From [Phialemoniopsis] sp. UDSM-2020 (taxonomy: Eukaryota; Ascomycota; Sordariomycetes; Thyridiales; Thyridiaceae): a DNA stretch of 64,000 nt. A model generated the notes under the pieces. The model ran no database searches, was not told the origin of the DNA, and saw only the letters and a program-made list of their open reading frames with translations. Below, one piece after another: positions 43,665-57,175 of the stretch (position 1 is the first letter of the stretch; each line of letters starts with the position of its first letter). Location of the stretch: the NCBI GenBank assembly GCA_018873225.1, contig JAEILZ010000005.1, positions 3,968,001 through 4,032,000 on the forward strand. Reading direction: 5' to 3'. Both the position numbers and the translations under genes were made by a program.

Positions 43665-45188
43665 ATGTCCTTCGAACTCCCTCGTCAAGACAACCACAGC
43701 CCGCCCTCGCCCTCGCTCGTGGCCGACAAGCGCCCGAGGACGACGGACGCCAGTCCCGGCGACGGCGGCGATGGGGGCAGCGACAGGGCCCCGCGGCCCA
43801 AGCGCGCCCAGGTCTCCAAGGCCTGCGCCCGCTGCAAGAAGCTCCAGAAGGGCTGCAGCGAGCACCGGCCCTGCCAGCGCTGCATCAAGGCCGGGCTCGC
43901 CGAGCAGTGCGTCGTGCCCCAGGCCTCGATAGACCCCGGGTTCTGGTCGCAGAGGTCCGACGACAACTCGCCCGGGCCCTTGTCGGCTACTTCCCCGCGA
44001 GGTTTCGTGGTGGTGCCACGTGAGCCCCGGCCCAGGAATTTCCTGCCGCCGTCTGTCGTCGATCACTGCCTCGACCGCTTCTTTACCAAATTGAGGCCTA
44101 CCATTCCTATCCTGACTGAGCAGTATGCTTTAAAGTTGAGGAGGGATGCGGACGCACCCGACTCCGGCCCGGAATCATTAGCTACCGTCACGGCGGTATG
44201 TGCCATGGTGTTGTTGCAGGTCGAAGACGGCGACAGCTATTCGTTTCAGGGCATCATCCCGGAGAAGAACTCCAGATACGGTCGGGCTCTATTCGAAGAG
44301 GCTCTAGGCCTGCATCAGCAGGTCTATCGCCGCTCCAACCCGTCCTTTACGCAATGCCTATTGGCCTTCTTCCTATACGCCTGCCACTCTGTCCTCTTCC
44401 ACCACAGTCAGGCCTTCATATTCCTCAGGGAAGCGACTACCCTTCTATTACTATTCCGGCCCACGCCTGATGACCCGTACGCGACAAAGCTGTCGGAGCG
44501 GCTCTTTTGGGTCCTGCTAGTCTCGGAACGGTCTCACGGGATTCGATACCGTCGACCCGTGACCCTCCAGATCACTCCCGGGACGCCTCCAATCGAGAAA
44601 TCTCCGGATCTGGCGGGATTTTGGAACCTGGCCGCCCTATTCCGTCCCCTAGATACATCCTTCATCGCCCTATGGAACCAGGAGACCTTCTCCTGCCCGC
44701 CAACCGTGGCATCGCTGGCCAATATCGAAACGGCTATAAACGAGGCAGTCGACCACACTAGTGATTTGCTTGACACCCAAAAGGCCAATTTGAGAGTGAC
44801 TCAGCTGTGGCTACGTATCATCCTTTGGCAGATTCGACTGCATCTAGGTCACCTCGCCGAGGATGCCCACCCGCTCAGCCTCACGTATCACTACCCTCTA
44901 GAAGTTGCCAAGGATCTCGTGTTATCAACGCAAGATCTGTCCGTCGACAGTATCAAGGTGCATGGCGTCGGCATCACCGAGAAGCTCTTGGATATTGCCT
45001 GTGCTGTCGTCGACGTTCTGGCCCGTATCCCACTTACCGATGCTGTCAAGCACGGTATCGGCGCGAGACCGGAGGATAACCTACGCTATGTGCGGCAGTT
45101 AATCACCCAGCTGCCGGGAGGAAAGGCGACTTATGACGACCTGTTGAACAAGCATATTCAGCACACGCTCCCAGAACTAGTGTTGTAG
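43665..45188 (+). CDS. Zn2Cys6 transcription factor, candidate MAL-cluster regulator
   Basis: Intronless, 507 aa. A basic lead (RAPRPKRAQVSKA) precedes the zinc cluster at residues 54-82 with spacing C-X2-C-X6-C-X5-C-X2-C-X8-C. The last loop is longer than the usual six residues. The fungal-specific regulatory domain begins around residue 130 (VVDHCLDRFFTKLRPTIPILTEQ) and fills the rest of the protein. ATG 43665 is the first ATG of an open frame that starts shortly upstream. It lies next to, and convergent with, an alpha-glucosidase that is itself divergent from a maltose-type permease. The context therefore suggests pathway-specific control of alpha-glucoside use, as for MAL63-type activators. 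The protein is not obviously an AmyR orthologue. Confidence 0.85.
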   Translation: MSFELPRQDNHSPPSPSLVADKRPRTTDASPGDGGDGGSDRAPRPKRAQVSKACARCKKLQKGCSEHRPCQRCIKAGLAEQCVVPQASIDPGFWSQRSDDNSPGPLSATSPRGFVVVPREPRPRNFLPPSVVDHCLDRFFTKLRPTIPILTEQYALKLRRDADAPDSGPESLATVTAVCAMVLLQVEDGDSYSFQGIIPEKNSRYGRALFEEALGLHQQVYRRSNPSFTQCLLAFFLYACHSVLFHHSQAFIFLREATTLLLLFRPTPDDPYATKLSERLFWVLLVSERSHGIRYRRPVTLQITPGTPPIEKSPDLAGFWNLAALFRPLDTSFIALWNQETFSCPPTVASLANIETAINEAVDHTSDLLDTQKANLRVTQLWLRIILWQIRLHLGHLAEDAHPLSLTYHYPLEVAKDLVLSTQDLSVDSIKVHGVGITEKLLDIACAVVDVLARIPLTDAVKHGIGARPEDNLRYVRQLITQLPGGKATYDDLLNKHIQHTLPELVL

Positions 45189-45458
45189 GGGATGTGGGTT
45201 CTCCTAATGACTCGGTATGTCCTATCCAGGAAAGAGGCACCACTTAATGATCATGATCCCTACTCGAGGGTCCCGATATATAGTCTTCCCGCTGGGTTTT
45301 GTTTCCTGTGAGCGTTTTGTCCAAAATGAGAATCGAAGAATGGAATCCCTGGGTTTCCGGAGAAATGATGGCCTTGGTCATGAAATCTGGGTCATATTTA
45401 TAGTGGTATATCCGAACACAAACGCGCCATGATGACATCTATGAAAAATGTGGTCCCC

Positions 45459-48634
<3,176 letters not shown>

Positions 48635-50567
48635 ATGGCGACCGAGAAGTCCGTTGAGGACCCCGTCCAGCCCGTTGCTGGCCCCGGTGCCCCTGCCAGC
48701 AAGCAGGCCGAGAATCCATCGGCGTCAGCCATCCACGATGAGGTGCTCGTCGTCGAGGCCAAGCACGGTGCCGACAAGGAACACCAGATGAGCCTCTGGA
48801 CCGCCCTGAAGCTCTACCCCAAGGCTATTGGCTGGTCTATGCTCCTGTCCTCCACTCTGATCATGGAAGGGTGAGTCCTCGTACAGTCATGACATATTGC
48901 CGTGACGGTCCATACTAACAGGTCATCCTCCGCAAAGATACGATCTTGCCCTCCTGTCAAGTCTGTACGCCTCGCCCGTCTTCAACAAGAAGTTCGGCGA
49001 CCTCGGCAGCAACGGCAAGTACGCCGTCTCCGCCGCATGGCAGTCCGGCCTGTCTAACGGTGCCCGTGCCGGCGAGATCTTCGGTCTCATCCTGGCCGGT
49101 TGGGCCGCCGACCGCTACGGATACCGCAACACCACCATCGCCTCCCTCATCTTGCTCATCGGCTTCATCTTTGTCCTCTTCTTCGCCCCCAACGTCAAGG
49201 TCCTCGTCGTCGGCGAGATCCTCTGCGGCATGCCGTGGGGAGCCTTCCAGAGCGTGACGCCCGCCTACGCCTCCGAGGTCGCGCCCGTCGTCCTCCGACC
49301 CTACCTGACCACCTGGTGCAACATGTGCTGGGTCATCGGCCAGTTCTTTGCCGCTGCCGTGAACAAGGGCTCCGTCGGTCGTGCCGATGACTGGGCCTAC
49401 CGGATCCCCTTTGGCGTCCAGTGGGTATGGCCCATCCCGATTCTGGCCGGTCTCATGTTCGCTCCCGAGTAAGTTGCACAGCGCATCCTAGCCTCGCAGT
49501 TACCTGGCTACAGACACTAATAGACATCCACTTTAGGTCTCCATGGTGGCATGTCCGCCACGGCAACAAGGAGGCCGCCAAGAGGGATCTCCTCCGCCTT
49601 ACCTCCCGCAACCAGCCCGACTTCAACGCCGACGAGACCATCGCCATGATTGAGCACACCAACGAGCTCGAGAAGAACATGCGCGAGGGTGTGACCTTCA
49701 TGGACTGCTTCAAGGGTATCGATCTGCGGAGAACCGAGATTGTGGTCGGTATCTGGCTTGTCCAGACTTTGGGAGGCCAGAACATCATGGGCTACTTCTC
49801 GTATTTCCTGTAAGCGCTCTTGTGCTCTTGCATGATCTTGAAAGAAGATGAATTGCTGACTTTGACCCACACAGTACCCAAGCTGGTATGGACGCCTCCA
49901 ACTCCTTCTCCCTTTCCATGGGACAGTACGCTCTCGGCATGGTCGGCACCGCCGGCTCCTGGTTCCTCATGTCGCGCGTCGGCCGCAGAAAGATCCACTT
50001 CAGCGGCCTCTGCGCCCAGTTCACCCTCCTCATCATCGTCGGCAGCCTGTCCTTCTCCACGAACAACGCCTCCGTCTGGGTCATCGGCGCCCTCCTGATC
50101 GTCTTCACTTTTGTCTACGACTTCACCGTCGGCCCCGTCACCTACAGTCTTGTCTCGGAGCTGTCGTCCACCCGCCTCAAGGCCAAGACCATCGTGCTCG
50201 CCCGCGCCGCCTACAACGCCAGCAACATCTTTGTCAACGTCATGACCAACTACCAGCTGTCCAAGACGGCCTGGAACTGGGGCGCCAGGGCCGCCTACTT
50301 CTGGGCCGGCTCCTGCCTGCTCAGTGCCATTTGGGTGTTCTTCCGCCTTCCTGAGCCCAAGGGTAAGTTTGCATTTACTACGTATCTCCTGACTCAGACT
50401 AGTGCTAATATCATATCCTTTCAACAGACCGTACCTACGCCGAGCTCGATATCCTCTTCGAGAACAAGGTCCCCGCGAGGAAGTTTGCCAAGACCGAGAT
50501 CGATCCTTTCACCCACTCTCTGACTGGCAACAACAGACTGTCGTCCAAGGAGCAGGATCTGGAGTAG
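48635..50567 (+). CDS. MFS alpha-glucoside (maltose-type) permease
   Basis: Five exons: 48635-48870, 48938-49468, 49537-49809, 49875-50362 and 50428-50567, giving 555 aa. Proton symporter of the sugar-porter family in the plasma membrane. About 75 cytosolic residues precede helix 1 (MEGYDLALLSSLYA). Signatures are AADRYGYRN after helix 2/3, PESPWWHVRHG before the central loop, MGYFSYFLTQAG, SRVGRRK and PEPKDRTYAELDILFE at the end. The PESPWW form and EGYD start are typical of MAL61/general alpha-glucoside permeases. Intron 1 must use an AAG acceptor at 48937, because the CAG at 48919-48921 overlaps the branch region and gives the wrong frame. The N-terminal tail is Lys-rich, as in permeases subject to glucose-induced endocytosis. 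Confidence 0.92.
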
Positions 50568-51212
50568 GAAAGCCCAAAGTCCTCAGGATCTCTGGGATAA
50601 AATGAAAGAAAAATTTGTGAAGATGTAGACAGGAGTAGATGAATCAAAATGAATGAGAATTATTACTTCACTCTCTGAGTGTTATTTACAACACGAGCAC
50701 ACCTGTCTTGAAATTGTGTCGTTAATAATAACATGGTTTATTGCCCATGGGCCCAATAGCCGAATCATCACGGTACGTCATGTAAAGGGACTCGTGCCTC
50801 GACACCGGTCTAGAAACGAAGATGCTCAAAGTAGGTACCGTGTCCGACTGCGAGAGGAGAGATTTCGTTTCTAAACACATCGAGTTAGGGTAAGAATCTC
50901 CTAGTAGTAGTGCGGGCATGGATTATCAAGTAGCCGAGTTTTCTCACTGCCGCACATACAGTAGATAAGGGTGACTAAGTTTAATAAATTAACTGGATAA
51001 CTTGTATAATTATCTGACACGATATCTAACCCTTCTCTAAGCCGACCACTCATCGCAGTGATTGCTGCGAATCAGAGACGCAAGGTTTGAAGTTTTGTAA
51101 CATGATATGAGTCTAGATTCATCGAACGAGCATTCATCGACGAATGTATCCCGCAGGGAAAAGAAATCGATGTGCAACCCACAGTGTTTGCCGAGGGAAG
51201 ATGCGAACCGCA
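50568..51212. other. Intergenic: permease 3' flank
   Basis: AT-rich, with no supported gene. Start of the gene-poor island that runs to about 55.3 kb. Confidence 0.45.
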
Positions 51213-51787
51213 TCACCAACGGCACGACCCCCGCATGTGAATCTTGCCCCCGGCTGACATACAGCTGAACGATCTGAACTGCTTCCTGCACTCCTGACCT
51301 GCTTGCGCGTCGTCTAGCCTTTGAATTCTGCGCGGCATCTCGTGCGCATCGCCCTGTTCTTTAACACAGCCCGTGAAGCGCAGCTTTATGCTATTGAAAC
51401 CAATCTTGAAGTCCTTGTTGCAGGGACTCTCATATTCAGTGCGACCTACGCTAACAGGATCGAAACATGGATTCGATCCATAAGTCCACACGATCCAGTG
51501 AGCCTTTCCCTTTTGTGTGCCTCGGTACCCGAAGCCGACCGCGTATGGCGATTGGATGCCACGAGACTCGAGGCTGGATGTCGAGTTCGCGTCCTCTGAC
51601 AACCAATCGATTCCGTTCTCGAGCTGGTCGTCGATTTGCCCTTTGATAAGTTCTTCGAGCCAGGTATCGATGGTTGAGTTGAATGATGGCTCGGCCTGAG
51701 AAATATCCTTGTTGGCTGCCCTAGGTGCAGGAAGGCCGAGAACGGCAGGGCTAGAAAGAGAAGTGTGCATGCAGTGATCAGCTTCAT
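51213..51787 (-). pseudogene. Frameshifted secreted-protein gene
   Basis: The ATG at 51787 opens a textbook signal peptide (MKLITACTLLFLALPFSAF), but that frame continues into Ser/Arg-rich nonsense. Seventeen bases downstream another frame opens and continues to 51213 as a polar protein with evenly placed Trp/Tyr and at least four Cys (TWLEELIKGQIDDQLENGID, then WTYGSNPCFDPVS, RFTGC). Leader and body differ by one frame step, with no GT-AG pair long enough to bridge it. A single-base loss (or a two-base gain) near 51740, or a sequencing error, would explain this. The body matches no family I recognise. Confidence 0.5.
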
Positions 51788-53511
51788 GGTGCTGTGATGG
51801 GATTCGATGTTGTAGAGATTAGTTGTTGGTAGTGTGTTGCTGTTGAGATGGAATTTTTAGTCGAAGAGTGACTGATGTGAGTTAATGTTTGAGCAAATAT
51901 TTGGCAGGACTGGCAAGCACTATAAGTAGTCGTGGAGGTCGTATCAAAGCTTTCAGAAAAACCGAGATGTCACGAGAGACATCAACTGACTTCTCAAGCG
52001 TGGGTTCCTGTTGCTTGTAGAACAATCTCACTGGCTTACGCGACCGTTGATAATCCCTACCAATTGTCATTTGATGAACGACTTTGCAACTGGATTCATT
52101 TTGCCTAAGACGGCAACAGCTGGTATCACGACAACAAACTCCCCCACCAAGGGGTCCAGCGTGATCGTTTTCTTCCCGAATATCTTTCTGAAGGGGCTAT
52201 GCTTTGTTGTCTACGTCCAGGGACTCTCATAGCGTGTTAGCATGGGCCAACAAGGGAATCAAAGAATCCTTCATCCGTCGGACTGTTTAACGACGGGTCT
52301 ACTACTCCGAGCTTTGGGGTCGCGGCCGCTGGATTCAACACTGCCTCTCAAAGAACCCAGGGCACCAACAAAATAGATCGGAGCGGCCGCCGTGGTGGCG
52401 CAGTAGCTCCGTGCCTACACAGCGGCCGGCAAGGCGTAGGCTTGGATCTCATGATAAGTAAAGCACTAGACTTCGCGATTGCGATCTAAAGGACTTCTTT
52501 CCTTTGCATGTGGTCTGTAGCTTCAAACGACAATTTGCTACTGCTTCTACACTATGAGAGGAGTAGAAGGTCATACGAACCACGCTCTCCTCGAACTCCT
52601 ACATCAGCTATCGCTCCGTGAAGCACTAGCTCGCTACTCCTATATTGTCAATGATGTAGTCTGTCAATAGCTTGGGTGGCCTACCGTTTCCCTGTTCATT
52701 GTGAGTCCCATCATGACTTACGATGTCGCCTTTCGAGCGAGTCTCATTGTGTAGCTATAGATTCTGGCCCAGAACTGATGTGGAGAGGACGGAACACTTG
52801 CTAAAAAGCAGCGAAAGACGTGATATATTTGAATACAGCAAAGAATCTCAGCAAGCAATCAGTACCAGAGCCACCCGCGAAGACTATTTGACGCACACAT
52901 GTCACAAAGATGTGCCAATCAGAGCAAGCATTCTCACGTGCCGCTTTGGGCGCCTAATCTCTGCTTTGGCGGTGACGAATTCCTTCACCTCGTCATAAAC
53001 TGGGCTGGGAGGTTTATATCAATCGCATCATCATCCACAGGACCCGCACTTGATGTCGTTGAGACCGTACCAGAAGCGCATCGCTAAGCGCGCAGCCTTT
53101 CATGTCATTACCCGGCATGTCCCCAACCCAAAACCGATTTGGGCAGAAATCGGATGCGACAGGCGCACGATCATGCTTGAGGCACTCCTAGAGCGTCTTC
53201 AGAGAACAGACAGCGATAGTATCGCGAAAATCATAGAAGCTGACAAGAAGCTGGGATTTGAAATTCTGCGGGACAAGGTCAAGTCGATGCGACAGCAGGA
53301 GAAGATCAAGAAGCAAAGTATGAGGATCCCGTTCTTGATTCGACGCCTCCTAGCTGACTAGAGTCTAGAAACACACGACGATCTGGGTGATGTAGGGGAT
53401 GGAGACGGCTCTGCACCTGATCACTAGCTAGCATGTCTACTGGCAATATTTTCCAAATGTGAACCTGTACGATCTCAGTAGAGGCAATTGCTAGCAGGTA
53501 TTGGGCAAGAT
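51788..53511. other. Gene-poor island, left part
   Basis: AT-rich mosaic without a supported gene. It contains one of the diverged 63-bp repeat copies (52081-52143), whose minus strand encodes the end of a short open segment (GEFVVVIPAVAVLGKMNPVA, then stop). Two GCGGCCGC octamers lie 61 bp apart (52322, 52383). A 103-codon Lys/Arg-rich ORF at 53053-53361 (+) has no recognisable domain. Confidence 0.4.
52081..52143 (-). repeat. Diverged 63-bp repeat, copy A
   Basis: Aligns without gaps to 53517-53579 at about 51 of 63 positions; most differences are C/T or G/A. On the minus strand both copies encode a related C-terminal peptide (EFV...VAVLG...K) followed by a stop. Confidence 0.6.
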
Positions 53512-54084
53512 TTATGACTTTGGAATTGAATTCTTTTCGCCTAGGACGGCAACAACTAGTATCATACAAACAAACTCCCTCGCTAGTCGATATAGCCGAA
53601 TTGCGCTTTCTATCGATGGCCTGATAACCCTGTCTGATTGCTTAGGGTTCACATCGAGTCCAGCAACGCATTCTACCAAGCCGTTGCACCAAATCCATTG
53701 GTCATGTATGCGATGACTAGGAAGAAGACACCCTAAGTGTGTTGCTGACGGTCGAGAATATTGCACCCTGTGACTACCGGACAGGTAGAATCCCGTGATG
53801 TTCTCGTCCAGGTCATTCTGTTTCAAGCACCACTCCATACTATCCATTGCGTCTGCAAGTCTACCTTCGAGATGCCGGGCTGGAACATAGCACCAGAGAG
53901 TGCAGCCGTCAAGTTCCTGTACCGTGCTTGGAGCACAACAGGTGCTCATCGGGCCGGCGGTTCTACTATTATGCAGCGTACCAGCGATGCCAAAGACAAT
54001 GGAATTGCGGGCGAAATCGTATTGTTTTAGAACGGGAATATGGTCGCCAGGTGGGCAATTCGGTTCGTGATATAAAGTTCCCAT
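53512..54084 (-). CDS. Possible small cysteine-rich protein gene or relic
   Basis: A 190-codon ORF. Its middle has a cysteine pattern (STCCAPSTVQELDGCTLWC, then MEWCL) that resembles small secreted fungal proteins. No signal peptide is present at the ATG used, so an upstream exon may be missing. A GT-AG pair at 53777-53733 (45 nt, in frame) could be a small intron. The 3' end overlaps repeat copy B, and its last residues (REFVCMILVVAVLGEKNS) mirror copy A. It may be a decayed paralogue. Low confidence as a working gene. Confidence 0.28.
   Translation of the reverse strand: MGTLYHEPNCPPGDHIPVLKQYDFARNSIVFGIAGTLHNSRTAGPMSTCCAPSTVQELDGCTLWCYVPARHLEGRLADAMDSMEWCLKQNDLDENITGFYLSGSHRVQYSRPSATHLGCLLPSHRIHDQWIWCNGLVECVAGLDVNPKQSDRVIRPSIESAIRLYRLAREFVCMILVVAVLGEKNSIPKS
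53517..53579 (-). repeat. Diverged 63-bp repeat, copy B
   Basis: Partner of 52081-52143, 1.4 kb away in the same orientation, within the 3' end of the 190-codon ORF. Confidence 0.6.
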
Positions 54085-55345
54085 AGTGAACAGGCGGAGA
54101 ATGCCAAGATGGTAAGAGGCCTTAGACTAGGAGCTGGGACTGAACTGTTGAAGGAATTTGGTTTAGTGTCAAAGAAGATATTTAGAAGTTATCAGGCTGG
54201 TTTTCCTTGATCAATAATAAGACCGTGGCTCCAAGGGGTTGTTTGGAGTTCCCTTTTCTAGCATGAAGAGGGCATGGGTGCACGTAAGATAGGTTTGCTT
54301 AGGTCGAGGCATTATATTCATTACCTCCTATTCAATGACTTTACTCCGTAGTACACAATTGCCAAACAGTGAGTGCATAAAAAATACCGGACCCCCGTTC
54401 TTGATTTGTATGCAGTTTACAGCCCGGAGTGCCGACTGAAGCTACCAGACCGAGTAGGATTATGGTCTATTCGAGTACGAAAAGCGCCCAGCCCGCCGCA
54501 AGAAACCTATCATTCATCGCAATCGACAAGAGGGACCTGCAGATATTTGTTGATGGGCAGGAAAATGTTCCAAAAATTAGACATGTCAGAGGAGCGACCA
54601 CAATCAATCTTTTCGGTAGTTGCATACAAAGTACATTTAATCGTCAGGCGAGGTGGAATAGAGAACTCTTCGACAAGAATGGGCACAATACGGACTTGGC
54701 AAGTGATAACTGCTCATCACGTCTCAAACACTAGCCTGTCAAGTGGGTGACAGATTAGTTTACGGGTTGCCTTCTCGATGTTCCTCAAGTCATAAATGAT
54801 CGCCGAGGGTCATCCTACTACCTAATTGCATACAGATCATTCAGTGTGTCAGTAATTTGGGTGAGATTGATACCAAACCGTCCTGACACCCACTTGCCTG
54901 TGAGACTTGAGTGGAACTAAATCCATCGCCAATTCTTGTGGACATGGACAACTCCACGAGCGGCTACTCCACTTGGGGTCACGAGGTGCGGCGAAGTCAT
55001 GTCGAGGAATGGAAACATCTTCCTCGGCTTTGAGTGCTGCGCGAACAAGTAGAAGAGCATGGGAAAAGCTGATCTAGCCACCCGGGCTAAGGGTGTGAGC
55101 ACGATTGCCGTGACGGGCCCAGGGGCTCTTGGCAATCCGTACCTTTGCGTAAATTCCCGGACCCGCCCCGCACTTATTCCGCGGGAACAAGGGAGCTTGT
55201 CTGATATTATTACACACCAATACCGCCAGCCATTCAGCCCGCGCAGGGATTGTAGGCCATAAAAAAGGTAGTTGCGTGAACTCAAAGAGTCTGGCACATT
55301 GCGAAGCTTGGTTGAGCCGATCTCGACCCTTCCAGTCTGTTCAGT
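54085..55345. other. Gene-poor island, right part, and GH43 promoter
   Basis: No supported gene. The last ~400 bp are the GH43 upstream region and contain GGCTAA at 55085-55090. Confidence 0.45.
55085..55090 (+). promoter_or_regulatory. GGCTAA motif upstream of GH43
   Basis: Matches the GGCTAR core recognised by the xylanolytic activator XlnR/XYR1; 256 bp upstream of the GH43 ATG. Six bases only, so weak alone. Confidence 0.3.
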
Positions 55346-57010
55346 ATGCAGACGTACCGCAACCCCATCGTGCCAGGCTTTAACCCAGACCCTTCAGTGG
55401 TTCTGGTCGACGGCATCTTTTACCTGGTCACGTCTACTTTTCATTTATTTCCTGGTCTGCCAGTGTATGCCTCGACGAACCTGGTTGACTGGAGGTTAAT
55501 AGGTCGGTCCGACCCCTGTTCACGCCGAATCACATAGGATGTTGCTGACGGTGACGGCCCTCTAGGTCACGGCATCCATCGAAAGGAGCAACTCTCCTTG
55601 TTCTGGAGCCATAGCCGGGTGGTCGATCCAGGGAACGGATTGTATCATGTAGCGACCGGCGGTCTCCAAGCGCCAACGATCCGCTACCACAATGGCAAAT
55701 TCTACATCATCTCGACCAATATCTCGCGAGAGGACCCCGATAAGCCCATCCGCGACAATTTCTTCATATCCACCTCTGACATCTGGAGTGGCGAATGGAG
55801 CGACCCCGTGCACTTTGAGTTCAACGGAATAGACACAAGCTTCTTCTTCGAGGATGACCGCTGCTACGTGCAAGGCGCGTGGATGATGGACCGCGTGGAA
55901 CAGCCTCGTTCCGTCATATACCAGCTCGAACTGGCCATCGAGACTGGCATGGCTTTATCCCAGCCACGACTGATATGGGAAGGCCATTGCCGCCACGACA
56001 CCGAAGGACCTCATACCTACAAGAGGGGCGAATGGTACTACTTGCTTGCCGCTGAGGGGGGCACCTACGAATCTCACAAGGTCACCGTGGCTCGCTCGAA
56101 AAGCATATGGGGACCATACGAGACTTCCGAGCAGAATCCGATCCTGACTGCGGAGGGCACGCGAGAATACATCCAGGGCGTAGGGCACGGCGAGCTCTTT
56201 CAGGACGGTGATGGCGACTGGTGGATCGTCGTCCTCGGCCATCGGCACCAGGAAGGTGTCTGGCCGCTTGGTCGTGAATCCTTCCTCGCCAGGGTTGAAT
56301 GGCCAGAGGGCGGTTGGCCTAAAGTCCAGCAGCCCAAGATGGTGTTCGAATCTAAGAGGCTACCGGCTAAGGACCTACCAGACAGTGTCGCGGCGAGCAA
56401 TGCTGTCTTTGTCAGAGGCAAAGACAATGCCAATTACAAGGTGACCAAAGGCCCGGCTCAAGAGGTCATTCGCCTGCGGCCCAGTCGGATCACATTAGAT
56501 CATGTGTATGGTCTGCCGACCCTTTTGGGCTATAGGCAGCCCAACCTCGAAGCCGGAGCTTCTGTGGCTCTCGATACTGCGTGGCTTCCCACGGATACCC
56601 ACGAGCGACCTCTTGCTGGATTGACCATGTACCTGGACCCGATCCGATACGCGTACTTGGCGATAGATTATGCATCTTCCCAAATCCAGTTTAGAGCTGT
56701 CAACAAGGCGCGCAACCTTTCGAGGTTACAAAACTGCCACTACGACCTACAAGGCCAGCCGCTTTATCTCAAGGTTGAAGCTTCCGCGAAGGAGTTAAGC
56801 TTTTTCTACGCGCAGTCTCCGGATGGTAAACCACTAGATGGCGATGCAGGCTGGGTTGCTGCAGGCACGATAAGCACAGCTGAGCTGGGAGAACGGTTCT
56901 TTACTGGCCCGATCTGTGGGATTTTCGCACAAAGTACGTCTGACGACGGTGCATTTGTAACCTTTCGGGACTTTCGACTACGGGACAGCAGTCGAGCCTT
57001 TGAGACGTAA
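55346..57010 (+). CDS. Intracellular GH43 beta-xylosidase/arabinofuranosidase
   Basis: Proposed exons are 55346-55502 and 55566-57010, giving 533 aa. It cleaves xylo- or arabino-oligosaccharides. It starts MQTYRNPIVPGFNPDPSVV without a signal peptide, so it acts on imported oligosaccharides. GH43 landmarks are the catalytic base Asp in NPDPS, YLVTSTFHLFPGLPVYAS, the transition-state Asp in FNGIDTSFFFEDD and the acid Glu in DTEGPHTYKRGEWYYLL. The C-terminal ~200 residues form the beta-sandwich typical of GH43 xylosidases (LGYRQPNLEAGASVAL to FVTFRDFRL). The 63-nt intron (GTCGGT donor) contains an in-frame stop; splicing gives DWRLIGHGIHR. It is tail-to-tail with the zinc-cluster gene. Confidence 0.9.
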
Positions 57011-57175
57011 AGGTCAATTTCCCCGCCGGTGAATAGTACATCAGAATTCAATGCTTTATTGAGTCACCAGGTCGATAGATATGGCGATGCTTTACCAGCC
57101 ACCCTCGGGATAGTTCAATTCTTGCAGCCGGTATAGGGTGTAAAGCTCGGGCAAATTTGTATGCGATTGTGACTG

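Noticed and set aside
52322..52390. Two NotI-type octamers suggesting vector contamination
   Set aside because: The flanks do not continue as any polylinker I know; the surrounding sequence is as AT-rich and mosaic as the rest of the island.
52381..52500. tRNA- or SINE-like segment (TGGCGCAGTAG resembles a Pol III A box)
   Set aside because: No B box of the GGTTCGANTCC type at the right distance, and no cloverleaf could be folded by eye.
53053..53361. 103-codon Lys/Arg-rich ORF
   Set aside because: No domain, no codon bias, no splice-linked neighbours; not supportable as a gene.
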